Of a stretch of DNA of 64,000 nt, positions 16,087-27,068 are shown piece by piece. This DNA comes from Cryobacterium tepidiphilum (GTDB taxonomy: Bacteria > Actinomycetota > Actinomycetes > Actinomycetales > Microbacteriaceae): positions 92,148-156,147 of the forward strand of contig NZ_RDSR01000005.1 in assembly GCF_003716325.1 (NCBI RefSeq). Direction: 5' to 3'. The translations under genes and the position numbers were made by a program. Below the pieces are notes generated by a model. It searched no databases and was not told where the DNA came from. It was given only the letters and a program-made list of their open reading frames with translations. Numbering within the stretch: the first letter of the stretch is position 1; each line of letters starts with the position of its first letter.

Positions 16087-17428
16087 GCGCTACCGCTGGA
16101 TCAGCATCGGCATGTGCGTGCTCATCCTGCTCGCCGCCTTCGAGTCCCTCGCGGTGACCACCGTGATGCCCGGCGTCAGCGCCCTCCTGCACGGCAGGCA
16201 CCTCTACGCGCTCGCGTTCGCCGGGCCCCTCGCGGTCAGCGTCGTGGGCATGGTGCTCGCCGGCACGTGGTCCGACCGGCGGGGACCCCGGTCGGCGCTG
16301 TACGCATCCGTTTTCTTGTTCGTCATCGGGCTCACCACGGCGGGCCTCGCGCCGACCATGGAGGTGCTGGTCGCCGGCCGGCTCGTGCACGGCTTCGGCA
16401 GCGGCGGCCTCACCGTGGCGCTCTACGTGATCGTGGCGCGCGTCTACCCGCCGCTGCTGCAGCCGCGCATCTTCGCCGGGTTCGCCGCCGCGTGGGTCGT
16501 GCCGTCGCTGGTCGGCCCGTTCCTCGCCGGGGTCGTCGCCGACGCGTTCGGCTGGCGCTGGGTGTTCCTCGGCGTTGTCGCCCTCGTCGTTCCGGCGCTC
16601 GCCATGGTCGTGCCCGGCATGCGCGGGCTCGGCGAGCCGCGGGCAACGGATGCGCCGCCCTGGAGCCTCGTGCGCATCGGCTGGTCCGCGCTCGCCGCAG
16701 TCGCGGTGCTCGTGCTGAACCTCTCGACCACCGCCGCCGGCGCGCTCCGCTGGGTCCTCCCGCTCGCCGCGCTGGCGGTGCTCGCGCTCGCGCTGCGCCC
16801 GCTGCTGCCCGCCGGCACGCTGCGGGCGGCCTCCGGGCTGCCGAGCGTGGTGCTCCTGCGCGGACTCATTGCCGGCTCGTTCTTCGGCGCCGAGATCTAC
16901 GTGCCCTACCTGCTGACCGCCCAGTACGGCCTCTCGGCGTCGATGGCTGGGCTCGCGCTCACCCTCGGCGGCGTCGCCTGGGCAAGCGCCTCGCAGGTGC
17001 AGGGCCGGTACGCAGACCGGCTCGACAACCGCGCCTGCATCCGCATCGGCCTGGCCCTGCTCGGCGTCTCGCTCGCCACGGCGATCATCACGGCCGCGGC
17101 CGGCCTGCCCGCCCCGCTGCTCATCATCGGCTGGGGATTCGCGGGCGGCGGCATGGGACTCATGTACCCGCGCACGTCGGTGATGGCGCTGCAGTCGTCG
17201 TCGCCGGCGAACCAGGGGTTCACGAGTTCGGCGATCTCCATAGCGGATGCCATCGGCTCGGCCATGTCGATCGCGCTGACGGCCATCGTGTTCGCAGCGC
17301 TCGTTCCCCTCGGGGGAGTGTGGCCCTTCGTCGGGTGCTTCGCGCTCTCCGCCGCGCTCTGGGCCCTCTCCGGCGGGGCGAGCCCGCGCGCATCCGTTGT
17401 CGCCGAGCCCGAGCCCGCGCCCGCCTGA
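16067..17428 (+). CDS. Major facilitator superfamily transporter (DHA-type exporter)
   Basis: The 453-residue membrane protein has 12-14 predicted helices. Early on it shows FESLAVTTVMPGVSALL and the loop-2 motif GTWSDRRGPRSAL, which matches the MFS motif GxxxDRxGRR. VPSLVGPFLAGVVADAFGWRWVF is the motif-C-like antiporter segment of drug/proton exporters. It begins inside the end of the fusion gene, so the two are coupled. Export of a product or a toxic substrate of the monooxygenase-hydrolase is the natural inference. The stop is followed by a palindromic repeat at 17466-17543. Confidence 0.88.
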   Translation: MPGVLSERYRWISIGMCVLILLAAFESLAVTTVMPGVSALLHGRHLYALAFAGPLAVSVVGMVLAGTWSDRRGPRSALYASVFLFVIGLTTAGLAPTMEVLVAGRLVHGFGSGGLTVALYVIVARVYPPLLQPRIFAGFAAAWVVPSLVGPFLAGVVADAFGWRWVFLGVVALVVPALAMVVPGMRGLGEPRATDAPPWSLVRIGWSALAAVAVLVLNLSTTAAGALRWVLPLAALAVLALALRPLLPAGTLRAASGLPSVVLLRGLIAGSFFGAEIYVPYLLTAQYGLSASMAGLALTLGGVAWASASQVQGRYADRLDNRACIRIGLALLGVSLATAIITAAAGLPAPLLIIGWGFAGGGMGLMYPRTSVMALQSSSPANQGFTSSAISIADAIGSAMSIALTAIVFAALVPLGGVWPFVGCFALSAALWALSGGASPRASVVAEPEPAPA

Positions 17429-17465
17429 CCCGCGCCGCTCGCCCCAGCCCAGGCGCCGCACCATC

Positions 17466-17543
17466 TGCCACGAGATATACCGTTCGGGACGAGAGTGCAC
17501 GGCGCGGCGGTCAATCTCGTCCGGAACAGTCAACCTCGGTGCA
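17466..17543. repeat. Palindromic repeat family, copy B
   Basis: The core arms GTTCGGGACGAGA (17482-17494) and TCTCGTCCGGAAC (17515-17527) pair at 12 of 13 positions. The flanks TGCCACGAG (17466-17474) and CTCGGTGCA (17535-17543) pair partly. The core is nearly identical to the copy at 24431-24476. It lies 38 bp past the MFS stop. Confidence 0.75.
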
Positions 17544-17773
17544 GGCATGTCGCGTCGGCGCCGAAAAATAAAAATTTATTGTCGAGCGGATGACGCCGCC
17601 CCCGCGCGGTCGTGCTGGTGTTCGGTTACGCCGCGTGACGCCCACCGTGACGCTCCGTTACCTCGGCCGTGGCGCCCCGCGCCCAGCGCTGGTTCTGTTG
17701 AGGCACCCCTCCCCGCCGGGCTCTTCCTGGCCGGGGAGCGGCCGAACCGTCACCCCAAGCAAAGGACACCCTC
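17544..17773 (+). promoter_or_regulatory. Leader region of the peptide-type ABC operon
   Basis: No gene is seen here. An AT-rich patch (17561-17580) may serve as a promoter UP element. An imperfect palindrome at 17624-17662 pairs GGTTACG with CGTTACC and encloses two TGACG copies, and could be an operator. A GC-rich stem at about 17708-17740 pairs CTCCCCG with CGGGGAG shortly before the start codon. I could not match this leader to a known riboswitch. Confidence 0.4.
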
Positions 17774-19423
17774 ATGGCCCCAACACTCCGCAGACGTCTT
17801 CTCGCAGTCGCCTCGGTGGCCATGGCCGGCGTCCTGCTCACCGGGTGCGCCAACGGCACCGGCCCCTCCGCAGCTTCGGCGACCGCGGCACCGGGCGGCA
17901 CCATCCAGTTCGCCACCGACCGGGAGCCGACATGCCTCGACCCGGCGGTCGGCGGCGACCAGCCGCAGTCCCTCATCGCCCGCGCGTTCCTCGACTCCCT
18001 CACGCACCAGAAGGCCGACGGCTCCATCGAGCCGTGGCTCGCGGAATCCTGGGACATCTCGCCCGATGGCCTCACCTACACGTTCCACCTGCGCGACGAC
18101 GTGACCTTCTCCGACGGCACCCCGTTCGACGCCGCCGCCGTGAAGGCGAACTTCGAGTACTGGCTCGATCCGGCGACGCAGTCGAGCGTCGACAGCCTCT
18201 ATGTGAGCGACTACGCGGGCACCGACATCCCTGACCCGCACACCGCCGTCGTGCATCTGAAGAAGCCGTACTCCGCGTTCATCCAGGTGCTGTCGCAGTC
18301 GTTCCTCGGCATCCAGTCGCCGACCGCCTTGAAGCGCGGCGCGGCCGAGAACTGCTCCTCCCCGGTGGGAAGCGGCCCGTTCATCGTCACCGGCTGGAAC
18401 AAGCAGCAGGACGTGACGCTCGTGCGCAACCCCGACTACGACTGGGCTCCCGCGAGCGCCGAGCACGACGGGCCGGCGTACGCCGACGGCATCCGTTGGG
18501 CCTTCATCGCCGAACCGTCGACCCGTTTCGGGGCGCTGCAGACCCACGAGGCCGACGTGATCGAGACGATCCCGCCCGAGAGCTTCGCTGTCGCGAAGGC
18601 CGACCCGAACATCACGATCATCGACAAGGTGCGCCCCGGCGGCCCGGTGCAGTACGTGTTCAACACGACGCGGGCGCCGTTCGACGACGTGAAGGTGCGG
18701 CAGGCGTTCCGCTTCGGCGCCGACATCGACTCGGGCCTCGCCAGCGTGTACTTCGGCGCCTACAAGGCCGTCGGCGGCCCGCTCAGCCCGACCACCGTCG
18801 ACTACGACAAGGCCTTCGACGACGTTTACGCCCACGACCCGGCCAAGGCCAACGGCCTGCTGGATGCCGCGGGCTGGACCGGCCGCGACGCCGACGGCTA
18901 CCGCACCAAGGCCGGCACGCGCCTCACCCTGCAGCTGAACGTCGCCGACTCCGTGCAGCCGTCGGAGATCTCGCTGCTCGAGCAGCTGCAGGCCATCGAG
19001 AAGCAGGTCGGCTTCGACGTGCAGATCAACAAGCTCGACTCCGGCACCGAGTCTGCCCGCTACAACTCCTGGGACTACGACCTCGACCGCCAGTACTGGG
19101 TGACGAACACTCCCGACGTGCTGCGCTACCAGTACTCGTCGGCGTTCATCCCCTCCACCGGCGGGTACCACTCGAACGGGTCGGGCTTCAGCGACCCGAA
19201 GCTCGACAGGCTGGTCGACACCGCACTGCGTTCCTCCGACGCCACCGAGCGCACCGGGCTCTACCGGCAGGCGCAGCAGATCGTCTCCGACGCGGCGGTC
19301 GCCCTCCCGGTCTACCTCTACCCGAGCCAGTACGCGTTCGACAACACCCGCCTCGGCGGGGTCGACGTCGACCCGTCGATCAACCAGGTCTCGTTCTACG
19401 ACACCTGGGTGAAGACGAAATGA
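17774..19423 (+). CDS. Peptide/nickel-type ABC transporter substrate-binding lipoprotein (SBP family 5)
   Basis: The 549-residue product is a typical family-5 binding protein (DppA/OppA/NikA class). It begins MAPTLRRRLL, with a hydrophobic segment and lipobox LLTGC (Cys at about residue 27). The signature appears as LAESWDISPDGLTYTFHLRDDVTFSDGTPF. Members bind oligopeptides, nickel chelates, opines or other organic solutes. The stop overlaps the permease start (ATGA). Because the operon ends with an FMN-dependent monooxygenase, the ligand is more likely a xenobiotic-like sulfur, nitrogen or chelating compound than a peptide. That is inference from gene order. Confidence 0.9.
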   Translation: MAPTLRRRLLAVASVAMAGVLLTGCANGTGPSAASATAAPGGTIQFATDREPTCLDPAVGGDQPQSLIARAFLDSLTHQKADGSIEPWLAESWDISPDGLTYTFHLRDDVTFSDGTPFDAAAVKANFEYWLDPATQSSVDSLYVSDYAGTDIPDPHTAVVHLKKPYSAFIQVLSQSFLGIQSPTALKRGAAENCSSPVGSGPFIVTGWNKQQDVTLVRNPDYDWAPASAEHDGPAYADGIRWAFIAEPSTRFGALQTHEADVIETIPPESFAVAKADPNITIIDKVRPGGPVQYVFNTTRAPFDDVKVRQAFRFGADIDSGLASVYFGAYKAVGGPLSPTTVDYDKAFDDVYAHDPAKANGLLDAAGWTGRDADGYRTKAGTRLTLQLNVADSVQPSEISLLEQLQAIEKQVGFDVQINKLDSGTESARYNSWDYDLDRQYWVTNTPDVLRYQYSSAFIPSTGGYHSNGSGFSDPKLDRLVDTALRSSDATERTGLYRQAQQIVSDAAVALPVYLYPSQYAFDNTRLGGVDVDPSINQVSFYDTWVKTK

Positions 19424-20424
19424 CGCTCCAGGCGACGGCCCCGGCGCCGGCCGCGGTACGGGCTGAGACAACGGATTCCGCGCCCCGGCCGGCCGCGGGC
19501 GTCGCCGGTCGGGTGCTCGGCGCCCTCGCCGGCGCGCTCGTCGTGCTCTGGGCGGTCGCGACCCTCACCTTCTTCCTGCTCCGGCTGATCCCGGGCGACC
19601 CGGTGCTGCTCATCCTCGGCACCTCCGGCAGCCCCTCGGCCGCGGTGGTCGCCGCGACCCGCGCCGCGTTCGGCCTCGACCAGCCGGTGCTCGTGCAGTA
19701 CCTGCACTTCCTCGCCGGCGCCGCGCACGGTGACTTCGGCATCTCCTACCAGCTGAAGGTGCCGGTCACCCAGGTGATCGGCGAGCAGCTCCTCGCCACC
19801 GTGCAGCTTGTGATCCTGGCCGTCGTGCTCGCCTGGGCGCTCTCGCTCGCCATCACCGTGCCCACGGCGGGGCGGCGGCCGCTCGTGGAGCGCACGGCCC
19901 GCACGGTGGAGATCGTGCTGGCGTCGCTCCCGCAGTTCTGGATCGGCATCATGCTCCTCGTGGTGTTGGCCATCGGGCTCGGCTGGTTCCCGGTGGCCGG
20001 CGGCGACGGCCTCGCCGGCCTGTTCCTGCCCGCCCTCACCCTCGCCATCCCGATCGCCGGGTTCCTCTCCCAGGTGATGCGCGAATCGTTCGAGACCGCC
20101 CTGAAACAGCCGTTCGTCACCTCCGCGCGGGCCCGCGGCGCCGGGGAGGCGCGCGTGCGCCTCGGGCACGCCCTCCGGCACGCGCTGCTGCCGGGCGTCA
20201 CCCTCACCGGCTGGGCGGTCGGCTCCCTGTTCAGCGGGGCGGTCGTGGTGGAGGTCATTTTCGCCCGCCCCGGCATCGGCCGCGTGCTGCTGTCGGCGGT
20301 GCTCTCCCGAGACATCCCGGTGGTGCTCGGCGTCGTCGTCGTCATCGCGGCCGTCTACGTCGTCGTCAACGCGATCGTGGACATCCTCTACCCGATCATC
20401 GATCCCCGATTGGCATCCCGATGA
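19420..20424 (+). CDS. Peptide-type ABC transporter permease (DppB family)
   Basis: The 334-residue membrane protein has the DppB layout: a first helix after about 30 polar residues, then FFLLRLIPGDPVLLILG, a large extracytoplasmic loop, and the C-terminal five-helix permease core. The EAA-like ATPase contact loop reads TSARARGAGEARVRLGHALRHAL. The FARPGIGRVLLSAVLSRD segment is a strong DppB/OppB marker. It overlaps both neighbours by 4 nt. It pairs with the following DppC-like subunit to form the channel. Confidence 0.92.
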   Translation: MTLQATAPAPAAVRAETTDSAPRPAAGVAGRVLGALAGALVVLWAVATLTFFLLRLIPGDPVLLILGTSGSPSAAVVAATRAAFGLDQPVLVQYLHFLAGAAHGDFGISYQLKVPVTQVIGEQLLATVQLVILAVVLAWALSLAITVPTAGRRPLVERTARTVEIVLASLPQFWIGIMLLVVLAIGLGWFPVAGGDGLAGLFLPALTLAIPIAGFLSQVMRESFETALKQPFVTSARARGAGEARVRLGHALRHALLPGVTLTGWAVGSLFSGAVVVEVIFARPGIGRVLLSAVLSRDIPVVLGVVVVIAAVYVVVNAIVDILYPIIDPRLASR

Positions 20425-21313
20425 ACGCCCTCCTTGTCACGCCGCCGTCGAACACCGACACGCGCGAAGCCACCGCCGTCGCGCGCCCGGCACGGCTCCG
20501 CGTGCCCGCGCTCCAGCCCGGCATCGTCCTCGCCGCGGCCTTCGCGCTCCTCCTGCTCGCGGCCCTCGTCGCGCCGGGCCTCATCGCGCCGGCCGACCCG
20601 TACGCCGTCGACCCGGCGAACGCCTTCCAGCCGCCCGGGCCGGCGCACCTGTTCGGCACCGACCAGTCCGGCCGCGACGAGTTCAGCCGCATCCTCTGGG
20701 GCGCCCGTCAGTCGCTCTGGGTGGGCGTGCTCGCCACGGCCATCGGCGTGCTGGGCGGCCTCGTGCTCGGCCTGGTCGCCGGGCTCGGCGGCAAGATCGC
20801 GGATGCCGTCACCAGCCGGTTCATCGACGTGCTGTTCGCCTTCCCCGGCTTGCTGCTCGCCCTGGTGCTCATCGTCGTGCTGGGCCGCGGCATCGGCCCG
20901 ACCGCGGTGGCCGTCGGCATCGGCTCCATCCCCGGCTACGCCCGCATTCTGCGCGGACAGGTGCTGCAGGTGCAGCAGTCCGGGTACGTGGAGGCATCCC
21001 GCGCGCTCGGCTGGTCACCGGCCCGACGCCTCGTCGCCACCGTCATCCCCAACACGATGCGGCCGCTCCTGGCGATGGTCACGCTCGGCATCGGGCAGGC
21101 CGTGGTGTGGGCATCCGCTCTCGGTTTTCTCGGCCTCGGCGCGGAGCCCCCGACGGCCGAGTGGGGCACCATGCTGGCAGACGGTCGCAGCTACATCCAG
21201 GTCGCCTGGTGGATCGCGTTCTTCCCGGGCCTCGTCATCACCCTCACCGCGCTCAGCGCGACGGCCATCGGCCGGCACCTGCAGACCCGATTCGAACCGA
21301 AGGGCGACCGCTG

Positions 21314-21314
<1 letters not shown>
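20421..21314 (+). CDS. Peptide-type ABC transporter permease (DppC family)
   Basis: The 297-residue protein starts with a cytoplasmic tail, one helix, and the DppC signature region HLFGTDQSGRDEFSRILWGARQSL. A permease core follows, with the ATPase contact VEASRALGWSPARRLVATVIPN. The end, GLGAEPPTAEWGTMLADGRSYI, is the typical DppC C-terminal segment. It is the second membrane subunit of the importer. The stop and the ATPase start overlap by 1 nt (TGATG). Confidence 0.92.
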
Positions 21315-22978
<1,664 letters not shown>

Positions 22979-22984
22979 GAAACC

Positions 22985-24361
22985 ATGTCCCAGATCCTCC
23001 ACTTCAACGGCTTCGAGATGAACACGCCGAGCCACATCAACCACGGCCTGTGGACGCACCCCGACAACCGGCGGCACGAGTACACCGACCTCCGCTACTG
23101 GACCGACACGGCGAAGCTCCTCGAGCGCGGCCTCTTCGACGCGATCTTCCTCGCCGACGTGGTCGGAACCTACAACGTCTACGGGGGCAGCCGCGACCCG
23201 GCGATCGCCCGCGGCATCCAGTCGCCCAACAACGACCCCTTCCTACTCGTGCCGGCCATGGCCGCCGTCACCGAGCACCTCGGCTTCGCGGTGACGTTCA
23301 CCACCACCTACGAGCCGCCGTTCGGCAACGCGCGCCGGTTCAGCACGCTCGACCACCTCACCAACGGCCGGGTCGCCTGGAACGTCGTGACCGGGTATCT
23401 GCCGGATGCCGCGCGCAATTACGGACTGAGCGCCCAGGTGAAGCACGACGACCGGTATGACCTCGCCGAGGAGTTCCTCGAGGTCTCGTACAAGCTGTGG
23501 GAGAGCTCGTGGGAGCCGGACGCCGTCGTGCGCGACCGTGGCCGCAAGCTCTACAGCGAGCCGAGCAAGGTGCACGAGGTCAACCACGAGGGCCGGTTCT
23601 TCACGGTCGACGGGCCGCACCTCTCCGAGCCGTCGCCGCAGCGCACGCCCGTGATCTACCAGGCCGGCGCCTCCGACCGCGGCCGCGAGTTCGCGGCCCG
23701 GCACGCCGAGGCCATCTTCGTGGGCGCCCGCACCATCGAACAGGCGAAGAAGGTCGTCGGTCAGATCAAGGATCTCGCGGAGGAGAACGGGCGCGGTCGG
23801 GACAGCATCCGTTTTCTGATCGGGCTCGACGTGATCGTCGGGCGCACGGAGGCCGAGGCGAAGGCGAAGGTCGCCGACCTGCTGCAGTACCGCGACCTCA
23901 TCGGCTACCTCGTGCACCTGGGCGGCGGCAGCGGCATCGACTTGGCGGCGATGGGCGCCGAGGAGTACATCGAGTACAAGGGGCGCGACCACATCCAGTC
24001 GAGCGAGGCCGCGTTCGCGAACAAGCAGGTGCGCGACATCATCGACTACTACGAGAACCCCACCGAGAACCCGTTCTTCGTCTCGGGCACGCCGGAGCAG
24101 GTCGCCGACCGCATCGAGGAGATCGCGGAGGCGGCGGACCTCGACGGGTTCAACCTCGTGCAGTACCTGTCGCCGGGCACGTTCGAGGACTTCATCGACC
24201 TCGTCGTGCCGGAGCTGCAGAAGCGCGGCCGGTACCGCACCGCGTACCGTGACGGCGAGACGCTCCGCGAGCGCCTGTTCGACAAGGGCCCGCTCGCGCC
24301 CGACGCGCACCCCGCCGGGCAGGCGCGGCGCCGCCTCCCGACCCCGATCCCCGCCTCGTAG
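22985..24361 (+). CDS. NtaA/SnaA/DszA-type FMN-dependent monooxygenase
   Basis: The 458-residue product belongs to the NtaA/SnaA/SoxA/DszA branch of bacterial luciferase-like monooxygenases. Family segments include FNGFEMNTPSHINHGLW at the start, FDAIFLADVVGTYNVYGGS, STLDHLTNGRVAWNVVTGYL, and QAGASDRGREFAARHAEAIF. These enzymes use FMNH2 supplied by a partner flavin reductase. They cleave C-S or C-N bonds in sulfones, nitrilotriacetate, EDTA and similar compounds. No flavin reductase is nearby, so one must be encoded elsewhere. Together with the importer this forms an uptake-and-degrade module, perhaps for sulfur or nitrogen scavenging. The substrate is unknown. Confidence 0.9.
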   Translation: MSQILHFNGFEMNTPSHINHGLWTHPDNRRHEYTDLRYWTDTAKLLERGLFDAIFLADVVGTYNVYGGSRDPAIARGIQSPNNDPFLLVPAMAAVTEHLGFAVTFTTTYEPPFGNARRFSTLDHLTNGRVAWNVVTGYLPDAARNYGLSAQVKHDDRYDLAEEFLEVSYKLWESSWEPDAVVRDRGRKLYSEPSKVHEVNHEGRFFTVDGPHLSEPSPQRTPVIYQAGASDRGREFAARHAEAIFVGARTIEQAKKVVGQIKDLAEENGRGRDSIRFLIGLDVIVGRTEAEAKAKVADLLQYRDLIGYLVHLGGGSGIDLAAMGAEEYIEYKGRDHIQSSEAAFANKQVRDIIDYYENPTENPFFVSGTPEQVADRIEEIAEAADLDGFNLVQYLSPGTFEDFIDLVVPELQKRGRYRTAYRDGETLRERLFDKGPLAPDAHPAGQARRRLPTPIPAS

Positions 24362-24430
24362 CCGGTCGCTCCGCTGCTCCCTTCGCGCCGACGCGCCCGT
24401 GCCGCCACCCCACCTTCCCCGAGGATGACT

Positions 24431-24476
24431 GTTCCGGACGAGGTTGATCAGCGTGCCGTTCGACCTCGTCCGGAAC
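24431..24476. repeat. Palindromic repeat family, copy C
   Basis: GTTCCGGACGAGGTTGA (24431-24447) and TCGACCTCGTCCGGAAC (24460-24476) pair at 16 of 17 positions with a 12-nt loop. Weaker pairing continues outwards. The core is shared with copies at 12182-12257 and 17466-17543. It lies 70 bp past the monooxygenase stop and between convergent genes. Confidence 0.8.
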
Positions 24477-24557
24477 CGACTACCTGAGCGGCGGAGGCGA
24501 TGCAACCTCGGCGGCGCACATTCGGCAACCCATCCAAACGACCGGGGGGACGCCGAA

Positions 24558-24597
24558 GCGGCCGGGAACCGCCCGCGAAACGGGGGTTCTCGGCCGC
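24558..24597 (-). terminator. Stem-loop terminator of the dehydrogenase operon
   Basis: GCGGCCGGGAACC (24558-24570) and GGTTCTCGGCCGC (24585-24597) pair at 12 of 13 positions. The stem lies 18 bp downstream of the E2 stop on the minus strand. There is no T run, as is common in high-GC actinobacteria. Confidence 0.6.
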
Positions 24598-24615
24598 TAC
24601 GGCACTCAGCGAGCG

Positions 24616-26055
24616 TCAGGCGATGATCGTCCAGGGGTTCTCGATCAGGCGCGTGAGCGTCTGCAGGAACTGCGCAGCCAGGGCCCCGTCGATGATCCGG
24701 TGGTCGGCCGAGAGCGTGTAGCGCATCTGGTTGCGCGCGACGATCTCGCCGTCCACCACGACCGCCTCGGGCTTCGTTCCGCCGACCGCGAGAATCGCGC
24801 CCTCCGGCGGGTTGATGATGGCGGTGAACTCCTCCACCCCGAACATGCCCAGGTTGCTGATGGTGAACGTGCCGCCCGACATCTGCTCGGTGGTGAGCTT
24901 CTTCGAGTTGGCCAGCGCCACGAGCTGCTTCGTCTCGACGCCGAGCTGGCTCGCCGTCTTCTGGTCGGCGTCCGTGATCACCGGCACGACGAGTCCGTTG
25001 TCGCCGGCGACGGCGATGCCCACGTTGATGCGCTTGTGCACCAGCATGTGGGCGCTCTCGTCGCTCACATACGAGGCGTTCACCAGCGGATGCTCGCGGA
25101 GCGCCAGCGAGACGGCCCGCACGACGAGGTCGTTGATGCTGACCTTCGGGCGCCCGGCCGCGACCAGCTGGGTGTTCAGCGCGGTGCGCAGCTGCACCAG
25201 CGCTTCGGCGTCGGCCTTGGCCGTCACGTAGAAGTGCGGGATGCTGCGGGCGCTCTCGCCGAGACGGCGCGCGATGACGCGGCGCACCTTGCTGACCTCG
25301 ACCTGCTCCGAACCACGCTTCTGGTCGGCGGAGGTCGGCGCCTGCGCGGCGGCAGGGGCCGCCTGCTGCTGCGGAGCGGCGGCCGGGGCGGGAGCCGCGG
25401 TGCCCTTCTTCGCGAGGAGGGCGTCGATGTCGGTGCGCACGATGCGCCCGCCGGGGCCGCTGCCCTGCACCTGGCTGAGGTCCAGCTGGTTCTCGCGGGC
25501 GAGCTTGCGGGCGTAGGGCGAGGCGAACTGGCGCTCACCGCTCGGGGCGGCGGGGGCCGCTTCGCCGGCGGCCGGCGCTTCCGCCGCCGACAGCTCGGCG
25601 TTCGCGGGCTGCTCGCCCCCGGTGGCGCTGCCACCCATCTGGGCTTGCTTCGCCTCGTCGGTCGGAACCGAGGACTGCTCAGCGGCACCGCCGGTCGCGC
25701 CGGCGCGTGCCTCGGGCTGACGTGCGGCGTCTTCAGCGGCCTGCACGGAGCCGGCCTCGTCGGTGTCCTGCACGTTCCCGGCGGCCGAGGAGGGCGCATC
25801 CGTTGCCGGCGCGCCGCCCTTGCCGTCGTCGAGCTGCGCGATCGGGCGCCCGATCGGAACGAGCTCGCCCTCCTGCACCAGGATCTTGGCGAGCGTGCCG
25901 GCCTCGTAGGCCTCGTACTCCATCGTCGCCTTGTCGGTCTCGATCTCGACGAGGATGTCGCCGACGTTTACCTGGTCACCCTCTTTCTTGTGCCAGGTCG
26001 CGATCGCACCCTCTTCCATCGTGTCCGACAGGCGCGGCATGGTGATTTCGATCAT
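24616..26055 (-). CDS. Dihydrolipoamide acyltransferase (E2) of a 2-oxo acid or acetoin dehydrogenase complex
   Basis: The 479-residue product has the E2 order. A lipoyl domain (residues 1-75) has the lipoylated Lys42 in EIETDKATMEYEA. A long Ala/Pro/Gln-rich linker follows, then the E1/E3-binding domain at about 179-213 (ASPYARKLARENQ, GSGPGGRIVRTDI). The C-terminal catalytic domain carries DHRIIDG (His452, Asp456). It is the last gene of the E1alpha-E1beta-E2 operon, 17 bp after E1beta. Only one lipoyl domain is present. Pyruvate, branched-chain 2-oxo acids or acetoin are all possible substrates. No E3 (lipoamide dehydrogenase) gene is in the window. Confidence 0.92.
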   Translation of the reverse strand: MIEITMPRLSDTMEEGAIATWHKKEGDQVNVGDILVEIETDKATMEYEAYEAGTLAKILVQEGELVPIGRPIAQLDDGKGGAPATDAPSSAAGNVQDTDEAGSVQAAEDAARQPEARAGATGGAAEQSSVPTDEAKQAQMGGSATGGEQPANAELSAAEAPAAGEAAPAAPSGERQFASPYARKLARENQLDLSQVQGSGPGGRIVRTDIDALLAKKGTAAPAPAAAPQQQAAPAAAQAPTSADQKRGSEQVEVSKVRRVIARRLGESARSIPHFYVTAKADAEALVQLRTALNTQLVAAGRPKVSINDLVVRAVSLALREHPLVNASYVSDESAHMLVHKRINVGIAVAGDNGLVVPVITDADQKTASQLGVETKQLVALANSKKLTTEQMSGGTFTISNLGMFGVEEFTAIINPPEGAILAVGGTKPEAVVVDGEIVARNQMRYTLSADHRIIDGALAAQFLQTLTRLIENPWTIIA

Positions 26056-26072
26056 GATTCTTCACCCATCGT

Positions 26073-27068
26073 CTAGCGGCGGCGGCCAACGGCGTCGAGA
26101 GTCTGACGGATGGCGTTCTTCACGTCGTCCGCAGACGGCAACGCGGCCGTCTCCAGTGGTTTCGAGTACGGCATCGGCACTTCGGCCATGGCCACGCGCC
26201 GCACCGGCGCGTCAAGGTAGTCGAAGGCGCCGTCGGAGATCGATGCGGCGATCTCCGCACCGATTCCGTAAGTGAGCCAGTCGTCTTCGAGGATGACGGC
26301 GGCGTGCGTCTTCTTCACGGACTCGATCACGGTGTCGCGGTCGAGCGGGCGCAGGCTCATCAGGTCGACTACCTCGATGTCGAGGCCGTCGGACTCGGCG
26401 AGCTGCTCGGCCACCTGCCGGGCGACGTACGCCATGCGGGAGTAGCCGATGAGGGTTAGGTCCTTGCCCTCGCGGGCGACCTTGGCCTTGCCGATCACGG
26501 CCGGGGTGTCGTCATCCGGAACCTCGCCCTTGGTGTTGTAGAGCGCGAGGTTCTCGAGGAACAGCACCGGGTCGTCGTCGCGGATCGACGCCAGCAGCAG
26601 CGCCTTCGCGTCGGCGGGGGTGCTCGGGGCGACCACCTTCATGCCGGGAACGAACGCGTAGTACAGCTCGATGTTCTGCGAGTGCGTCGCGCCGAGCTGC
26701 TGGCCGCCGCCGCCCGGGGTGCGGATGACCATCGGCACCTTCGACTGGCCGCCGAACATGCCGTAGATCTTCGCGGCGTGGTTCACGATCTGGTCGAGGG
26801 CGATCAGCGAGAAGTTGATGGTCATCAGCTCGACGACGGGGCGCAGGCCCAGCATCGCGGCACCGATCGCGGCACCCGTGAAGCCCTCCTCGGCGATGGG
26901 CGTGTCACGCACGCGCTTCTCGCCGAACTCCGCCAGCATGCCGGCGGTGATCTTGTAGGAGCCTTCGAAGACGCCGATCTCCTCGCCCATCAGGAAGACG
27001 TTCTCGTCCCGGAGCATCTCGGCGCGCAGGGTGTCGTGCAGCGCCTGCCGGTAGGTCATGATGCTCAT
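26073..27068 (-). CDS. 2-oxo acid dehydrogenase E1 beta subunit
   Basis: The 331-residue product matches E1beta (transketolase-like pyrimidine domain plus C-terminal domain). Markers are LRDENVFLMGEEIGVFEGSY, RVRDTPIAEEGFTGAAIGAA and MVIRTPGGGGQQLGATHSQ. It overlaps the E1alpha stop by 3 nt (ATG at 27068). With E1alpha it forms the thiamine diphosphate-dependent heterotetramer that decarboxylates the substrate and loads the lipoyl arm of E2. The THSQ motif is common to pyruvate-type and acetoin-type complexes, so it does not settle the substrate. Confidence 0.94.
   Translation of the reverse strand: MSIMTYRQALHDTLRAEMLRDENVFLMGEEIGVFEGSYKITAGMLAEFGEKRVRDTPIAEEGFTGAAIGAAMLGLRPVVELMTINFSLIALDQIVNHAAKIYGMFGGQSKVPMVIRTPGGGGQQLGATHSQNIELYYAFVPGMKVVAPSTPADAKALLLASIRDDDPVLFLENLALYNTKGEVPDDDTPAVIGKAKVAREGKDLTLIGYSRMAYVARQVAEQLAESDGLDIEVVDLMSLRPLDRDTVIESVKKTHAAVILEDDWLTYGIGAEIAASISDGAFDYLDAPVRRVAMAEVPMPYSKPLETAALPSADDVKNAIRQTLDAVGRRR

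Noticed and set aside
17544..17773. Possible SAM-type riboswitch before the importer-monooxygenase operon
   Set aside because: A stem and GC-rich loops are present, but the conserved core (such as CGGCAACC in the right context) is missing and the helices do not match SAM-I or SAM-IV.
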